Assembly: GCF_030818015.1 (NCBI RefSeq)
Contig: NZ_JAUSZX010000001.1
Span: forward strand, 3,286,001-3,350,000
Length of the DNA: 64,000 bases
Source of the DNA: Arthrobacter globiformis
Lineage (GTDB): Bacteria; Actinomycetota; Actinomycetes; Actinomycetales; Micrococcaceae
Direction: 5' to 3'
The notes beneath the pieces are model-generated. The model did not search any database. It saw only the letters and a program-made list of their open reading frames with translations, and was not told the DNA's origin. Positions 9,045 to 18,850 of the stretch are shown piece by piece. A program made the translations under genes and the position numbers. Numbering within the stretch: the stretch's first letter is position 1; every line of letters starts with the position of its first letter.

Positions 9045-9548
9045 ATGCATTCCCCGCTCGCCCAGAAACCCGTCCGCAGGCTGAGGGTAGCAGTCGCCGC
9101 CACGCTGACTGGACTGGCGCTGGGCGGCTGTTCACCCGCCGTCGACGTTGCCCCCGCCGCCGACGCAGCCAATCCGGCCTGCGCGCCGATGATGGTGGCG
9201 CTTCCGGATGCCATTGGCGACGCCCGCCTGCGGAAGACGAATAGCCAGGCCACTGCAGCCTGGGGCGACCCGTCGCGGGTGGTCCTGCGGTGCGGGGTCA
9301 ACGTCCCCGGGCCCACCACTGACCGCTGCGTGAGCGTCAACGACGTCGACTGGGTGATCAAGGAGGGTGATCCTGTGTGGACGCTGACCACCTACGGCCG
9401 GGAACCCGCCACGGAAATCCTGATGGATCCGGAGAAAATCAGCTCGGCCACTGTCCTTGCTGACCTGTCCGGCGCAGCTGCGAAGATCAAGGCCAGCCGC
9501 AAGTGCGTGGGCCAGCAGGAAGTCCAGGACCTGCCCACCAGCAAGTAG
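9045..9548 (+). CDS. DUF3515 family lipoprotein
   Basis: Predicted lipoprotein of 167 residues. The N-terminus has basic residues (KPVRRLRVA), a hydrophobic core and the lipobox LGGC, so the mature protein starts near Cys29 and is anchored outside the membrane. The remainder matches the actinobacterial DUF3515 family: paired cysteines (NPACAPMM, VLRCGV, TDRCVSV), DVDWVIKEGDPVWTLTTYGREPA. The family has no assigned function. DUF3515 genes commonly lie near ddl and thiL in actinobacteria, as here; it converges with ddl. Confidence 0.85.
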   Translation: MHSPLAQKPVRRLRVAVAATLTGLALGGCSPAVDVAPAADAANPACAPMMVALPDAIGDARLRKTNSQATAAWGDPSRVVLRCGVNVPGPTTDRCVSVNDVDWVIKEGDPVWTLTTYGREPATEILMDPEKISSATVLADLSGAAAKIKASRKCVGQQEVQDLPTSK

Positions 9549-9550
9549 CA

Positions 9551-9589
9551 GGCCAGGTGGTGGGCCCACGGCGGCAGGGTTCCCTGGCC
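9551..9589. terminator. Weak hairpin between convergent DUF3515 gene and ddl
   Basis: GGCCAGG at 9551-9557 pairs with CCTGGCC at 9583-9589 across a GC-rich loop, directly after the DUF3515 stop. There is no T-run, so this is only a possible terminator. Confidence 0.35.
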
Positions 9590-9621
9590 GGAGCGGAGCG
9601 AGGTTAGGGTGCCGGTGGGGA

Positions 9622-10782
9622 CTAGCGCAGGCCCGTCTTGCGGGTCAGCGCCAGGTGGATCAGCTCGTCGATCAGTTCCGGATAGCTCAGTCCGGTGGCC
9701 GCCCACATCTGCGGGTACATGCTCTTCGGCGTGAACCCGGGCATGGTGTTGATCTCGTTGATGATGAGGTCGCCGTCCGGTGTGTAGAAGAAGTCGACCC
9801 GGCTCAGGCCCTCCGCCCCCACAGAATCGAACGCCGCTGCAGCAAGCTCGCGGACGCGGGCAATCGCTTCCTCGGGCATGTCCGCGGGGCAGCTCAGGGC
9901 GGCCGCGTCATCCACGTACTTGGCCTGGAAGTCATAGAACTCGTGGTCGCCGGCGGCCACGGAGATCTCGCCGGGCAGGGACGTGCGGGGGGCATCGCCA
10001 CCGCGGCCCTCGAGCACGGCACATTCGATTTCCCGGCCCACGATGCCGGCCTCGATCACCAGCTTCGGATCATGTCCGCGGGCGGCCTCAATGGCGGCGT
10101 CCAGGCCGTCAAGGGAGTCCACCTTGGAGATGCCCATCGAGGATCCGGCGCGGGCGGGCTTGACGAACACCGGGAAGCCCAGCAGGTCGACCTGCTTGCG
10201 GACAGACTCGGGGTCGTTGCGCCACTGCCGGTCGGTCACGGCGATGTATGGACCCACCTTCAGGCCGGCGGCCTCGAAGACCACCTTCATGAAGTGCTTG
10301 TCCATGCCTACCGCCGAGGCCAGGACGCCGGCGCCGACGTAGCGGGTGTCGGAGAGTTCCAGGAGCCCCTGGATGGTGCCGTCCTCGCCGAACGGCCCGT
10401 GCAGCAGCGGGAACACCACGTCCACGGTGCCAAGTTCCTGCGGCACCTCGTTGGGGGCCGTCACGATCAGCTGGTGTTCTCCGCCGATCTCCGTGAGGCT
10501 TACAGTCTGGGCCGACGGCGGAACCTCCGGGAGCGAAGTGGCGGCGAGTGACCACTGGGCCGTGTCCCCGGACGCGAGCACCCACTGGCCGGACTTGGCA
10601 ATGCCGATGGGAACGACGTCGTACTTGTTCCGGTCGATGGCCCCCAGCACTCCGGCGGCGGTCACGCAGCTGACGGCGTGCTCGCTGGAGCGGCCGCCAA
10701 AGAGGACGGCCACCCGCGGCTTGTCAGGGGTTGTCTGGCTCTGGTTGGTCTTGTCCGCTGCGGTCAAGTTTTCTTCCGACAC
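9622..10782 (-). CDS. ddl: D-alanine--D-alanine ligase
   Basis: ATP-grasp ligase that makes the D-Ala-D-Ala dipeptide for peptidoglycan precursors in the cytoplasm. The 386-residue product has VLFGGRSSEHAVSCVTA (N-terminal domain), LLHGPFGEDGTIQGLLE (central), FVKPARAGSSMGISKV (ATP-grasp) and INEINTMPGFTPKSMYP (C-terminal metal and substrate site). The Ser and Tyr determinants of a D-Ala rather than D-Lac ligase cannot be settled by eye. It is followed by 2 bp and then gpsA upstream on the same strand, so gpsA-ddl are cotranscribed. Confidence 0.96.
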   Translation of the reverse strand: MSEENLTAADKTNQSQTTPDKPRVAVLFGGRSSEHAVSCVTAAGVLGAIDRNKYDVVPIGIAKSGQWVLASGDTAQWSLAATSLPEVPPSAQTVSLTEIGGEHQLIVTAPNEVPQELGTVDVVFPLLHGPFGEDGTIQGLLELSDTRYVGAGVLASAVGMDKHFMKVVFEAAGLKVGPYIAVTDRQWRNDPESVRKQVDLLGFPVFVKPARAGSSMGISKVDSLDGLDAAIEAARGHDPKLVIEAGIVGREIECAVLEGRGGDAPRTSLPGEISVAAGDHEFYDFQAKYVDDAAALSCPADMPEEAIARVRELAAAAFDSVGAEGLSRVDFFYTPDGDLIINEINTMPGFTPKSMYPQMWAATGLSYPELIDELIHLALTRKTGLR

Positions 10783-10784
10783 TG

Positions 10785-11837
10785 TCAGTAATCGCCTTCG
10801 GCTTTGAGTTCCCGGGACAGCAGCAGCGGCCCGAGTTGGTCAACGGACAATTTTCCGGCGAGGACCGCGACGACGGCCGCCGTGATGGGCATTTCGACGC
10901 CGAGCTTGCCGGCCAGTTCGTGGACTGCCTGGCCGGACTTGATGCCCTCGGCCGTCTGGGTCATTTTCTGGGTGACCTCGTCCAGCGTGAGCCCCTGTCC
11001 CAGCAGGCGGCCGGCGGTGTGGTTCCGGGACAGCGGTGACGAGCACGTGGCCACCAGGTCCCCGAGGCCGGCCAGGCCCGCCATGGTGTGGGCTTTGCCG
11101 CCGAGGGCCAGGGCCAGCCGGGAGGTTTCAGCCAGGCCGCGGGTAATCACGGAAGCCTTGGTGTTGTCCCCCATCTGCTTTCCCTCGCAGATGCCCACGG
11201 CCAGCGCGATGACGTTCTTGACGATGCCGCCGATCTCGACGCCGACGATGTCAGAGGTGGTGTAGGGACGGAAGTACGGGGCGGTGCAGCTTCTCGCGAT
11301 CCAGCCGGCGGCGGCGGCATCGGCACAGGCAACCACCGAGGCCGTGGGCTCCTCCCGGGCGATCTCCATGGCCAGGTTGGGGCCGGATACGACCGCGATG
11401 CGGTCGGCAGGGATGTCCAGTTCCTCGGCGATGACCTCGCTCATCCGTGCGTCCGAGCCCAGTTCGAGGCCCTTCATCAGGGACACCACGAGGGCGTCGG
11501 GCCCGATCAGGGGCTTCCACTTGCGCAGCTGCAGGCGCAGCGACTGCGCGGGCACCGCAAGGACGACCAGATCAGCTCCGGACAGCACGTCCGCAACGTC
11601 GGTGGACGCGCTGATGCTCGGCGGAAGGTCGATGTCGGCGAGGTACTGGGGGTTCCGGTGGTTGCCGTTGATCTCGGCCACGACTTCTTCCCGGCGTCCC
11701 CAGACCCGGATGCTGCGGTCAACGCCTGAGGCGGTGGCGGCGTCGGCGAGGGTTTTCGCGAACGTGGTCCCCCACGAACCGGCACCCAAAACTGCCACGG
11801 ACACGGCAGAGCCGGGCCGGGCAGACACAGGGGTCAT
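10785..11837 (-). CDS. gpsA: Glycerol-3-phosphate dehydrogenase [NAD(P)+]
   Basis: Reduces dihydroxyacetone phosphate to sn-glycerol 3-phosphate, the backbone of phospholipids. The 350-residue product has the dinucleotide-binding motif VLGAGSWGTTFAKTLA (15-30), the VVSLMKGLE block, SGPNLAMEIA, and the substrate region VEIGGIVKNVIALAVGICEG with the active-site lysine. It overlaps plsC by 4 bp upstream and nearly abuts ddl downstream. Pairing with plsC joins glycerol-phosphate supply and acylation in one transcript. Confidence 0.97.
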   Translation of the reverse strand: MTPVSARPGSAVSVAVLGAGSWGTTFAKTLADAATASGVDRSIRVWGRREEVVAEINGNHRNPQYLADIDLPPSISASTDVADVLSGADLVVLAVPAQSLRLQLRKWKPLIGPDALVVSLMKGLELGSDARMSEVIAEELDIPADRIAVVSGPNLAMEIAREEPTASVVACADAAAAGWIARSCTAPYFRPYTTSDIVGVEIGGIVKNVIALAVGICEGKQMGDNTKASVITRGLAETSRLALALGGKAHTMAGLAGLGDLVATCSSPLSRNHTAGRLLGQGLTLDEVTQKMTQTAEGIKSGQAVHELAGKLGVEMPITAAVVAVLAGKLSVDQLGPLLLSRELKAEGDY

Positions 11838-12580
11838 TTCCCGCCCCGCTCAACATCGCGGCCGTGCTTCGTCTGGTTGTGGGCGGTCGGGTCCCAGCGC
11901 CGGGCCGGCGGCTGCTCCCCGCGGAGTTCGGCCAGGAGTCCGGTCACGGCATCCATGATGACCTCCGTGGCTTCGGCCAGCGTGGCCCTGTCCCGGGACC
12001 GGCCCGCGAAGCGCGAGAGGTCAACGGGGTCGCCGACCAGGATCCTGGACGTCTTGCGCGGGAACAGGTGGAACCGCTTGGCGTAGCGGGGAAAGAGCTC
12101 GTGCGCTCCCCAGTGTGCCACCGGAACCACCGGGATGCCGGCCTCGAGGGCCAGGCGGGCGGCGCCAGTGTGGCCCTTCATCGGCCACAGGTCGGGGTCG
12201 CGGGTCAGCGTGCCCTCGGGATAGATGATGATCGCTCCGCCCTCAGCCACAACCTCCTGGGCGAGCTGCAGCGAGCGGTTAGCCCCCGCCGTCGAGCGTT
12301 CCACCGGAATCTGTTTGGTGGCACGCAGCACGGCACCCACCACCGGAACCTTGAAGAGGCCCGACTTCGCCAGGAAGTGCGGGGCGCGCTTGTTGCTGTA
12401 CAGCATGTGCCCAATCACGAGGGGGTCGATCTCGGTGCAGTGGTTGGGCACGGCGATGAAGCCGCCCGCGGGAAGCTTGTCCGTGCCCTCCCATTTTTTG
12501 TTCATGATCAGGTTCAGGACCGGCCGGACAATGCCGGCGATAATCACGAACGTTGTGTGGCTTTTGGCCGATTCTTTCAC
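11834..12580 (-). CDS. 1-acyl-sn-glycerol-3-phosphate acyltransferase (PlsC family)
   Basis: Membrane-associated acyltransferase making phosphatidic acid, or a related acyl transfer. The 248-residue product has the HX4D catalytic motif NHCTEID (46-52), the ATKQIPVER block and the glycerol-phosphate-binding motif YPEGTLTRD. A hydrophobic N-terminal segment (TFVIIAGIVRPVLNLIM) can anchor it. It lies between murA (10 bp upstream) and gpsA (4-bp overlap). Position-2 acylation is the default inference; a specialised acyltransferase role is possible. Confidence 0.9.
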   Translation of the reverse strand: MKESAKSHTTFVIIAGIVRPVLNLIMNKKWEGTDKLPAGGFIAVPNHCTEIDPLVIGHMLYSNKRAPHFLAKSGLFKVPVVGAVLRATKQIPVERSTAGANRSLQLAQEVVAEGGAIIIYPEGTLTRDPDLWPMKGHTGAARLALEAGIPVVPVAHWGAHELFPRYAKRFHLFPRKTSRILVGDPVDLSRFAGRSRDRATLAEATEVIMDAVTGLLAELRGEQPPARRWDPTAHNQTKHGRDVERGGK

Positions 12581-12590
12581 CGGGCCCCCG

Positions 12591-13916
12591 CTACTTCGCC
12601 GACGAGATGTCGAAGTCGGCGCCGAGCCCGGCCAGCTTTTCGGTGAACCGCTCGTAGCCGCGGTTGATGATGTCGATTCCAGTCACCCGCGAGGTGCCCG
12701 TGGCGGCCAATGCGGCGATCAGGTGGCTGAAGCCGCCCCGGAGGTCCGGCACGTCGATGTCGGTTCCCTTGAGCTGCGTGGGGCCCGAGATGACGGCGGA
12801 ATGCAGGAAGTTCCGCTGCCCGAAGCGGCACGGCACGCTGCCCAGGCATTCCCGGTGCACCTGGATGCTGGCACCCATGCGGATGAGGGCGTCGGTGAAG
12901 CCGAAGCGGTTCTCGTAGACGGTCTCGTGCACGATGGACACGCCTTCGGCCTGGGTCAGGGCCACGACGAGGGGCTGCTGCCAGTCGGTCATGAAGCCCG
13001 GGTGGACGTCGGTTTCGAGGACGAGGGGGCTGAGCTTGCCGCCGCGGTGGTAGAAGCGGATGCCGTCCTCGCCGATGTCCATGCCGCCGCCCACCTTGCG
13101 GAAGGTGTTCAGGAAGGTCATCATGTCCCGCTGCGAGGCGCCCTCAACGAAGATATCGCCGCGCGTCACCAATGCCGCGGAAGCCCATGAGGCCGACTCG
13201 TTGCGGTCCGACAGGGCCCGGTGGTTGTAGCCGCCCAGGTCGCGGACGCCCTCGATGCGGATGGTGCGGTCCGTCTGGACGCTGATGATGGCGCCCATCT
13301 TCTGCAGTACGGCGATGAGGTCGACGATTTCGGGTTCGGTGGCGGCACCGGAGAGTTCGGTGATGCCTTCGGCGCGGGTTGCGCTCAGGAGGACCTGTTC
13401 CGTAGCTCCGACGGAGGGGTACGGCAAGGAGATCTTGGCCCCGTGCAGCCCCTTGGGCGCAGAAATGTGGATGCCGCCCGGGCGCTTCTCGACGACGGCA
13501 CCGAACTGCCGCAGCACGTCCAAGTGGTAGTCGATGGGCCGGTCACCGATCTTGCAGCCACCCAGGTCCGGGATGAAGGCCTCGCCGATCGCGTGGATCA
13601 GGGGACCGCACAGCAGAATGGGAATCCGGGAGTCACCGGCATGCGCGTCGATGGCCGTGCTCGGCGCTGTCTTTGCCGCCTTGGGATCCAAGGTCAGGTC
13701 GCCGGTGACGGGGTCCTTCTCGACGGTCACGCCGTGCAGCTGGAGCAGGCTGGTGACCACCTCGACGTCCTTGATTTCCGGAACGTTCCGTAGCACGGAC
13801 GGCTCGTTGCCCAGCAGGGCGGCCACCATGGCCTTGGGCACAAGGTTCTTGGCACCGCGGACGCTGACACGGCCAGTTAGCGGGACGCCTCCGCGGATTG
13901 TCAGAACACTACTCAT
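12591..13916 (-). CDS. murA: UDP-N-acetylglucosamine 1-carboxyvinyltransferase
   Basis: First committed step of peptidoglycan synthesis: adds enolpyruvate from PEP to UDP-GlcNAc. The 441-residue product has GAKNLVPKAMVAALL (21-35) and the active-site loop GGCKIGDRPID with Cys121, the residue alkylated by fosfomycin in sensitive MurA. Its presence predicts a fosfomycin-susceptible enzyme, unlike the Asp variant of mycobacteria. The C-terminal block LRGGFSHLIAALAATG is also typical. It heads the murA-plsC-gpsA-ddl run. Confidence 0.95.
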   Translation of the reverse strand: MSSVLTIRGGVPLTGRVSVRGAKNLVPKAMVAALLGNEPSVLRNVPEIKDVEVVTSLLQLHGVTVEKDPVTGDLTLDPKAAKTAPSTAIDAHAGDSRIPILLCGPLIHAIGEAFIPDLGGCKIGDRPIDYHLDVLRQFGAVVEKRPGGIHISAPKGLHGAKISLPYPSVGATEQVLLSATRAEGITELSGAATEPEIVDLIAVLQKMGAIISVQTDRTIRIEGVRDLGGYNHRALSDRNESASWASAALVTRGDIFVEGASQRDMMTFLNTFRKVGGGMDIGEDGIRFYHRGGKLSPLVLETDVHPGFMTDWQQPLVVALTQAEGVSIVHETVYENRFGFTDALIRMGASIQVHRECLGSVPCRFGQRNFLHSAVISGPTQLKGTDIDVPDLRGGFSHLIAALAATGTSRVTGIDIINRGYERFTEKLAGLGADFDISSAK

Positions 13917-14047
13917 TTACCGGTTTCCTCACGACTACTCGCCCCCAAATCCTTACAAAGGCACCAGCTAAGCATATGAGCTCGCGTTACCGAACCGAAA
14001 TACTGACGCGGGCGTGTGGGGTCCGGCTGCCGGACCGGGGGCAATGG

Positions 14048-14081
14048 AAAGGCCCGCCGCGGCTGTGCACGGCGGGCCCTT
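14048..14081 (-). terminator. Intrinsic terminator after leuCD
   Basis: On the minus strand, 25 bases past the leuD stop, AAGGGCCCGCCG pairs with CGGCGGGCC and is followed by TTT. Placed correctly to end the leuCD transcript before murA. Confidence 0.7.
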
Positions 14082-14105
14082 CTGGCGAAGCTTTTGGTTG
14101 CCCGG

Positions 14106-14708
14106 TCAGGAGGTCCTGGCCGGCAGCGTGAGCGGTTTGAAGGACGGCCGCGTGGCTTCGTACGCCGTGATGTCCTCCTCGTGCTGCAGGGTCAGCCCGA
14201 TGTCGTCGAGGCCCTCGAGCAGGCGCCAGCGTGTGTAGTCGTCGATCTCGAACGGCGCAACCACGTTGCCGCAGGTCACGGTCTTGGAGGCGAGGTCAAC
14301 GGTCACCTCGGTCCCGGGCGCGTTCTCCAGCGTCTTCCAGATGAGCTCGATGTCATCCTGGGCAACCTGGGCGGCAAGGAGTCCCTGCTTGCCCGAGTTG
14401 CCGCGGAAGATGTCGGCGAACCGGGAGGAAAGCACGGCGCGGAAGCCGTAGTCCTTGAGCGCCCAGACGGCGTGCTCACGGGACGAACCGGTGCCGAAGT
14501 CCGGGCCGGCCACCAGCACGGACCCGGCGTTGAACGGCTCCTGGTTCAGGATGAAGGAAGGGTCCTTGCGCCACGCCGAGAACAGCGCGTCTTCAAAGCC
14601 GGTGCGGGTGATGCGCTTGAGGTACACGGCCGGGATGATCTGGTCCGTATCAACGTTGCTCTGGCGCAGCGGAACGCCAATGCCGGTGTGGGTGGTGAAC
14701 TTTTCCAT
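14106..14708 (-). CDS. leuD: 3-isopropylmalate dehydratase small subunit
   Basis: Swivelling-domain subunit of isopropylmalate isomerase in leucine synthesis; works with LeuC. The 200-residue product opens [27 protein letters not shown] and has [17 protein letters not shown], the substrate-binding loop conserved in LeuD and aconitases. Length fits. It starts 9 bp after leuC on the same strand, and a hairpin with a short T-run follows it. Confidence 0.97.
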   Translation of the reverse strand: MEKFTTHTGIGVPLRQSNVDTDQIIPAVYLKRITRTGFEDALFSAWRKDPSFILNQEPFNAGSVLVAGPDFGTGSSREHAVWALKDYGFRAVLSSRFADIFRGNSGKQGLLAAQVAQDDIELIWKTLENAPGTEVTVDLASKTVTCGNVVAPFEIDDYTRWRLLEGLDDIGLTLQHEEDITAYEATRPSFKPLTLPARTS

Positions 14709-14717
14709 GGCGTCTTC

Positions 14718-16172
14718 CTAGGCGGCGTCGGTGGTGAGGGCTGCGGATTCCGGTGCCGGGTCGAGGTCCGACGGCGAACTCAGCGTTCCGCGGACGGCCG
14801 TGGCGGCTGCAACTACCGGAGAAACGAGGTGCGTGCGGCCACCCTTGCCCTGCCGGCCTTCGAAGTTGCGGTTGGAGGTGGAGGCGCACCGCTCCCCCGG
14901 CTCCAGCTGGTCCGGGTTCATGCCCAGGCACATTGAGCAGCCGGCGAAGCGCCATTCAGCACCAAAGTCCTTGAAGACCCTGTCCAGGCCCTCAGCCTCG
15001 GCCTCGAGGCGCACCCGGGCCGAGCCGGGAACCACCAGCATCCGGACCTTCGGGTCCTTCTCCCGGCCGCGGATGATGTCCGCCGCGGCACGCAGGTCCT
15101 CGATGCGCGAGTTGGTGCAGGAGCCCAGGAAGACGGTGTCCACCCGGATCTCCTTCATGGGCGTTCCGGCTTCCAGGCCCATGTACTGCAGGGCGCGTTC
15201 CGCCGCCGCCTTGGCGTTCTCGTCGCCGAAGTCCTCCGGGGACGGCACCTTGGCCGACAGCGAGACGCCCTGGCCCGGGTTGGTGCCCCACGTGACAAAC
15301 GGCTCCAAGGTGTTGGCGTCCAGGTCGACCTGGGCGTCGAACAGGGCGTCGTCGTCGGTTCGCAGCGTGTTCCAGTATTCGACGGCGGCGTCCCACTCGG
15401 CGCCCTGCGGCGCGTGCGGCCGGCCGTTCATGTAGGCGTAGGTGGTCTCGTCCGGAGCCACCATGCCGGCGCGGGCGCCGGCTTCGATGGACATGTTGCA
15501 GATGGTCATCCGGGCGTCCATGGACAGCGCGCGGATGGCCGAGCCACGGTACTCCAGGACGTAACCCTGGCCGCCGCCGGTCCCGATCTTGGCGATGACG
15601 GCAAGGATAATGTCCTTGGCGGTCACGCCGGGGCGCAGCGTGCCCTCGACGTTGATGGCCATGGTCTTGAAGGGCTTGAGGGACAGCGTCTGGGTGGCCA
15701 TGACGTGCTCCACCTCGGACGTGCCGATGCCCATGGCCAGCGCACCGAACGCGCCGTGGGTGGAGGTGTGCGAGTCGCCGCACACGACGGTCATTCCGGG
15801 CTGGGTCAGTCCCAGCTGCGGGCCAACGACGTGCACGATGCCCTGCTCGGCGTCACCGAGCGGGTGCAGGCGGACGCCGAACTCCTCGCAGTTGTTGCGC
15901 AGGGTCTGGATCTGGGTCCGGCTGGTAAGGTCGGCGATCGGCTTGTCGATGTCCAGCGTCGGGGTGTTATGGTCCTCGGTGGCGATCGTGAGGTCCGGGC
16001 GGCGCAGCTTGCGGCCGGCCAGACGGAGACCCTCGAATGCCTGCGGGGAGGTCACCTCATGGACGAGGTGCAGGTCGATGTACAGAAGGTCAGGCTGGGC
16101 GTTGGCGCCTTCGCCGTCGCCTTTGCGCACCACGTGCGCATCCCAGACTTTCTCGGCCAATGTTTTGGCCAT
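14718..16172 (-). CDS. leuC: 3-isopropylmalate dehydratase large subunit
   Basis: Fe-S subunit of isopropylmalate isomerase (second step of the leucine branch). The product of 484 residues has DNIPT-like [26 protein letters not shown], and the cluster cysteines in [13 protein letters not shown] and [10 protein letters not shown]. The frame stays open upstream to 16274, but that extension covers the regulatory region. ATGs at 16178 and 16172 compete; GGAG at 16179-16182 is 6 bases from 16172 and directly abuts 16178, so 16172 ([15 protein letters not shown]) is preferred. It is divergent from the IclR regulator. Confidence 0.96.
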   Translation of the reverse strand: MAKTLAEKVWDAHVVRKGDGEGANAQPDLLYIDLHLVHEVTSPQAFEGLRLAGRKLRRPDLTIATEDHNTPTLDIDKPIADLTSRTQIQTLRNNCEEFGVRLHPLGDAEQGIVHVVGPQLGLTQPGMTVVCGDSHTSTHGAFGALAMGIGTSEVEHVMATQTLSLKPFKTMAINVEGTLRPGVTAKDIILAVIAKIGTGGGQGYVLEYRGSAIRALSMDARMTICNMSIEAGARAGMVAPDETTYAYMNGRPHAPQGAEWDAAVEYWNTLRTDDDALFDAQVDLDANTLEPFVTWGTNPGQGVSLSAKVPSPEDFGDENAKAAAERALQYMGLEAGTPMKEIRVDTVFLGSCTNSRIEDLRAAADIIRGREKDPKVRMLVVPGSARVRLEAEAEGLDRVFKDFGAEWRFAGCSMCLGMNPDQLEPGERCASTSNRNFEGRQGKGGRTHLVSPVVAAATAVRGTLSSPSDLDPAPESAALTTDAA

Positions 16173-16248
16173 GGCCATCTCCCTTCGATGCTGTTTGTTG
16201 TTGGATCCACTGAAACAGCAGACCCCGGTAATAAGCCAGTCAAAAGAT

Positions 16249-16277
16249 TTGCATCTCAGATATTGAGACGGCAATAT
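16249..16277 (+). promoter_or_regulatory. IclR promoter with overlapping inverted-repeat operator
   Basis: TTGCAT (16249-16254), a 17-bp spacer and CAATAT (16272-16277) form a possible sigma70-type promoter ending 6 bases before the regulator's ATG, which implies a leaderless or nearly leaderless mRNA. Within it lies the inverted repeat TCTCA-GATAT-TGAGA (16254-16268), a good candidate operator for the regulator itself and for leuCD, divergent. The right side, ATATTGAGACGGC, recurs upstream of leuB. Confidence 0.6.
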
Positions 16278-16283
16278 CAGTAC

Positions 16284-17003
16284 ATGGACAATTCTAGTGG
16301 AGTCGGTGTCATTGATAAAGCAGCACAGGTGCTCGACGCGCTTGAGGCCGGACCCACGACTCTGGCGCAGCTAGTCGCTGCCACGGGACTGGCGCGGCCG
16401 ACAGTGCACCGGCTGGCGCTGGCGCTGGTCCACCACCGCCTGGTGAGCCGCGACATCCAGGGCCGTTTTGTCCTCGGCAGCCGCCTCGTTGAGCTGGCGT
16501 CCGCCGCCGGCGAGGACAGACTGATCGCCTCGGCCGGGCCGGTTCTCATGCAGCTCCGCGATGCCACCGGCGAAAGCGCACAGATCTTCCGCCGCCAGGG
16601 CGACTGGCGGGTCTGCGTTGCCTCCGCCGAGCGTCCCATTGGCCTCCGCGACACCATTCCCGTGGGAACCCAGCTCTCCATGAAGGCCGGCTCTGCCGCC
16701 CAGGTGCTGCTCGCCTGGGAGGACCACGACCGCCTGCTGGAGGGCCTGCAGTCCGCGCGCTTCACGCCCACCGTTCTGGCGGGAGTACGACGGCGGGGCT
16801 GGGGCCAGAGCCTCGGCGAACGGGAGCCTGGGGTCGCCTCAGTCTCGGCTCCCGTGCGGGGGCCCTCGGGTCGCGTCATCGCCGCGGTCTCCATCTCTGG
16901 CCCGATCGAGCGGCTCACCCGCCAGCCCGGCCGGCTGCACGCGGAGGTTGTCTGCAACGCGGCCCGCGTGCTGACCGAAGCCCTCCGCAAGAATAACGAC
17001 TAG
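16284..17003 (+). CDS. IclR-family regulator (LtbR/NdgR type)
   Basis: The 239-residue regulator has an N-terminal winged helix-turn-helix ([33 protein letters not shown]..) and a C-terminal IclR effector-binding domain ending [13 protein letters not shown]. Divergent placement from leuCD is the hallmark of LtbR in Corynebacterium glutamicum and NdgR in Streptomyces, which control leucine and other amino-acid genes. The frame extends upstream to 15414 through leuC, but the ATG at 16284 ([20 protein letters not shown]) gives the normal start. An inverted repeat lies just before it, suggesting autoregulation. Confidence 0.9.
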   Translation: MDNSSGVGVIDKAAQVLDALEAGPTTLAQLVAATGLARPTVHRLALALVHHRLVSRDIQGRFVLGSRLVELASAAGEDRLIASAGPVLMQLRDATGESAQIFRRQGDWRVCVASAERPIGLRDTIPVGTQLSMKAGSAAQVLLAWEDHDRLLEGLQSARFTPTVLAGVRRRGWGQSLGEREPGVASVSAPVRGPSGRVIAAVSISGPIERLTRQPGRLHAEVVCNAARVLTEALRKNND

Positions 17004-17033
17004 CATCGCGTCAACGGGCCCCGGCGCCCAAGT

Positions 17034-17085
17034 GGGTACCAGATCAGGGCGTTCCCAGCGCTGGGAACGCCCCCTGCTGCTACCC
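17034..17085. repeat. 52-bp palindromic repeat, copy 1
   Basis: Core of 26 bp (17047-17072) is a perfect palindrome of GGGCGTTCCCAGC and its complement. Imperfect outer arms (GGGTA...TACCC) extend the pairing to 52 bp. Copies 2 and 3 lie at 61776 and 62033. This copy stands between the IclR gene and the HNH nuclease gene. Confidence 0.9.
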
Positions 17086-17185
17086 AGTTTTCGTTCTGAG
17101 ATGGATCTAAAAAACTTTCAGACCTCGCCCACATCTGGTGCCCGACCGACCCGTTAATGTCAGTGGGCATTGGCAGACTGTGTTC

Positions 17186-18841
17186 ATGGAAGGCAGCCGG
17201 AATTCAGCACTGACAGGAGCGGCGCCGCGCGGCGGCGTTGTGCGGTCTGCTGCGGTTCCGGAGTTTGCGGTCCACGGGTTGGCCTACGACGATGACCCCA
17301 ACTTCGTGTACCCCGACGACGTTTCTCCTGAGGATCCTTTCGCCGACGCCCTGATTGCTGACGATGACTTCCCGAAGGACCCGTTTCCCGAGGCACTGTT
17401 TGCTGATGTCCTGTTCGACGGCGGCCGTGCCTCCGGCGCTGGTACACCTTGGCTGAGTATCAGAGACCGGAGCGCGGCAGCAGCTGTCCTTTTGCGGGCC
17501 GACCTCACCGCCGACAGTGCCGGGCTGATCGACCAGATACGCGGCTACGAGGACTTCAAGTGCTGGGCTGCCGGGCAACAGGCGCGGCTTGCGGTTGCCT
17601 TCGAGATCCGGCACCGCCAGGAACACGTCGATGATGCGGCGCAGGACGGCCCTGGGCAGGCCAGTCCTAACCCCCTAGCTGCGGAGGATCTGGGCAGGAA
17701 ACGCCCCAAGGAACACAGCATGGGCGCCGCTGAGCAGATCGCGCTGGCCCGGGGCGAGTCCCCGCACCGCGGCGGCCGGCTGCTCGGCATGTCCAAGGCC
17801 CTGGTCAAGGAAATGCCCCACAGCCTGGCCGCCCTGGACACCGGCCAGCTCAATGAAGAGCGCGCCATGTACGTCGTGAAAGAAACAGCCTGCCTGACCG
17901 TGGCCGACAGGACCGCCGTCGACGAGGAACTCGCCGCCGACACCGGAACCTTCAACGGCGCCGGAACCCGGACAGTCATTGCCGCAACCCGGGCCGCCGC
18001 AACCCGCAGGGACCCCCGTTCCGTCGTCCAGCGCGCCAGCCACGCCGCGTCGGAGCGGTCGGTGAGCCTGCGCCCCGCCCCGGACTGCATGACTTACCTG
18101 ACCGCACTGCTGCCCGCCCACCAGGGCGTCGCCGTGTACGCGGCGCTCACACGGCACGCCGATACCCTTCAGTCCGACGGAGATCCGCGTTCCCGGGACC
18201 AGATCAAGGCCGACACCCTCGTCGAACGCGCCACCGGCACCGCCGGCGGCATTACCGGCATCGAGATCAACCTCGTCATGACCGACCGCACCCTCCTCCA
18301 AGGCGACAGCGAACCCGCACGCCTCACCGGCTACGGCATCGTCCCCGCTGCCTTTGCCCGCAACCTGGTAACGCAGGTAAAGAGTGACGGACGTGAGGAG
18401 CTCAAAACCTGGGTCCGGCGGCTCTACACCGCCCCCGAGACCGGGGAGCTGGTGGCCATGGACTCACGGCGGCGCCTGTTCCCGCCAAAGCTGCACCGCT
18501 TCATCCAGGTCCGCGACGACACCTGCCGCACGCCCTACTGCGACGCCCCGATCCGCCACCACGACCACATCATCCCCTGGCACGAGAACGGCCCAACATC
18601 CCTGGCCAACGGCGCCGGCCTCTGCGAAGCATGCAACCACACCAAAGAACTCCCCGGCTGGAAAGCCCAACCCAGACCGGGACCGCGGCACACCATCGAA
18701 ATCACCACACCCACCGGCCACACCTACCACTCCACCGCACCGCCACTGCCCGGATACAGATCGGCCGGAACCAATCTGCCGGCAACCGGTCCGCGAACCA
18801 CGCCACTCCGAACAGCCAGGCCCAAGCCAGTCGGGCAGTAG
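17186..18841 (+). CDS. DUF222/HNH endonuclease family protein
   Basis: Member of the large actinobacterial family with an N-terminal DUF222 region and a C-terminal HNH nuclease (the 13E12 repeat family of mycobacteria). The HNH part reads CRTPYCDAPIRHHDHIIPWHE and then NGAGLCEACNHTKE, with the His, Asn and Cys residues of the zinc-bound betabetaalpha-metal fold. The N-terminal ~90 residues are acidic and poorly conserved in appearance. GTG 17138 in the same frame is an alternative start; neither start has a clear ribosome site. Such genes occur in many copies per actinobacterial genome and may be selfish or mobile; no terminal repeats typical of a transposon were found. Confidence 0.85.
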   Translation: MEGSRNSALTGAAPRGGVVRSAAVPEFAVHGLAYDDDPNFVYPDDVSPEDPFADALIADDDFPKDPFPEALFADVLFDGGRASGAGTPWLSIRDRSAAAAVLLRADLTADSAGLIDQIRGYEDFKCWAAGQQARLAVAFEIRHRQEHVDDAAQDGPGQASPNPLAAEDLGRKRPKEHSMGAAEQIALARGESPHRGGRLLGMSKALVKEMPHSLAALDTGQLNEERAMYVVKETACLTVADRTAVDEELAADTGTFNGAGTRTVIAATRAAATRRDPRSVVQRASHAASERSVSLRPAPDCMTYLTALLPAHQGVAVYAALTRHADTLQSDGDPRSRDQIKADTLVERATGTAGGITGIEINLVMTDRTLLQGDSEPARLTGYGIVPAAFARNLVTQVKSDGREELKTWVRRLYTAPETGELVAMDSRRRLFPPKLHRFIQVRDDTCRTPYCDAPIRHHDHIIPWHENGPTSLANGAGLCEACNHTKELPGWKAQPRPGPRHTIEITTPTGHTYHSTAPPLPGYRSAGTNLPATGPRTTPLRTARPKPVGQ

Positions 18842-18850
18842 TCTGGGCGC

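Noticed and set aside
14718..16274. 518-residue version of LeuC
   Set aside because: The extension covers the leuCD/IclR promoter region and has no LeuC similarity; ATG 16172 has a well-placed ribosome site.
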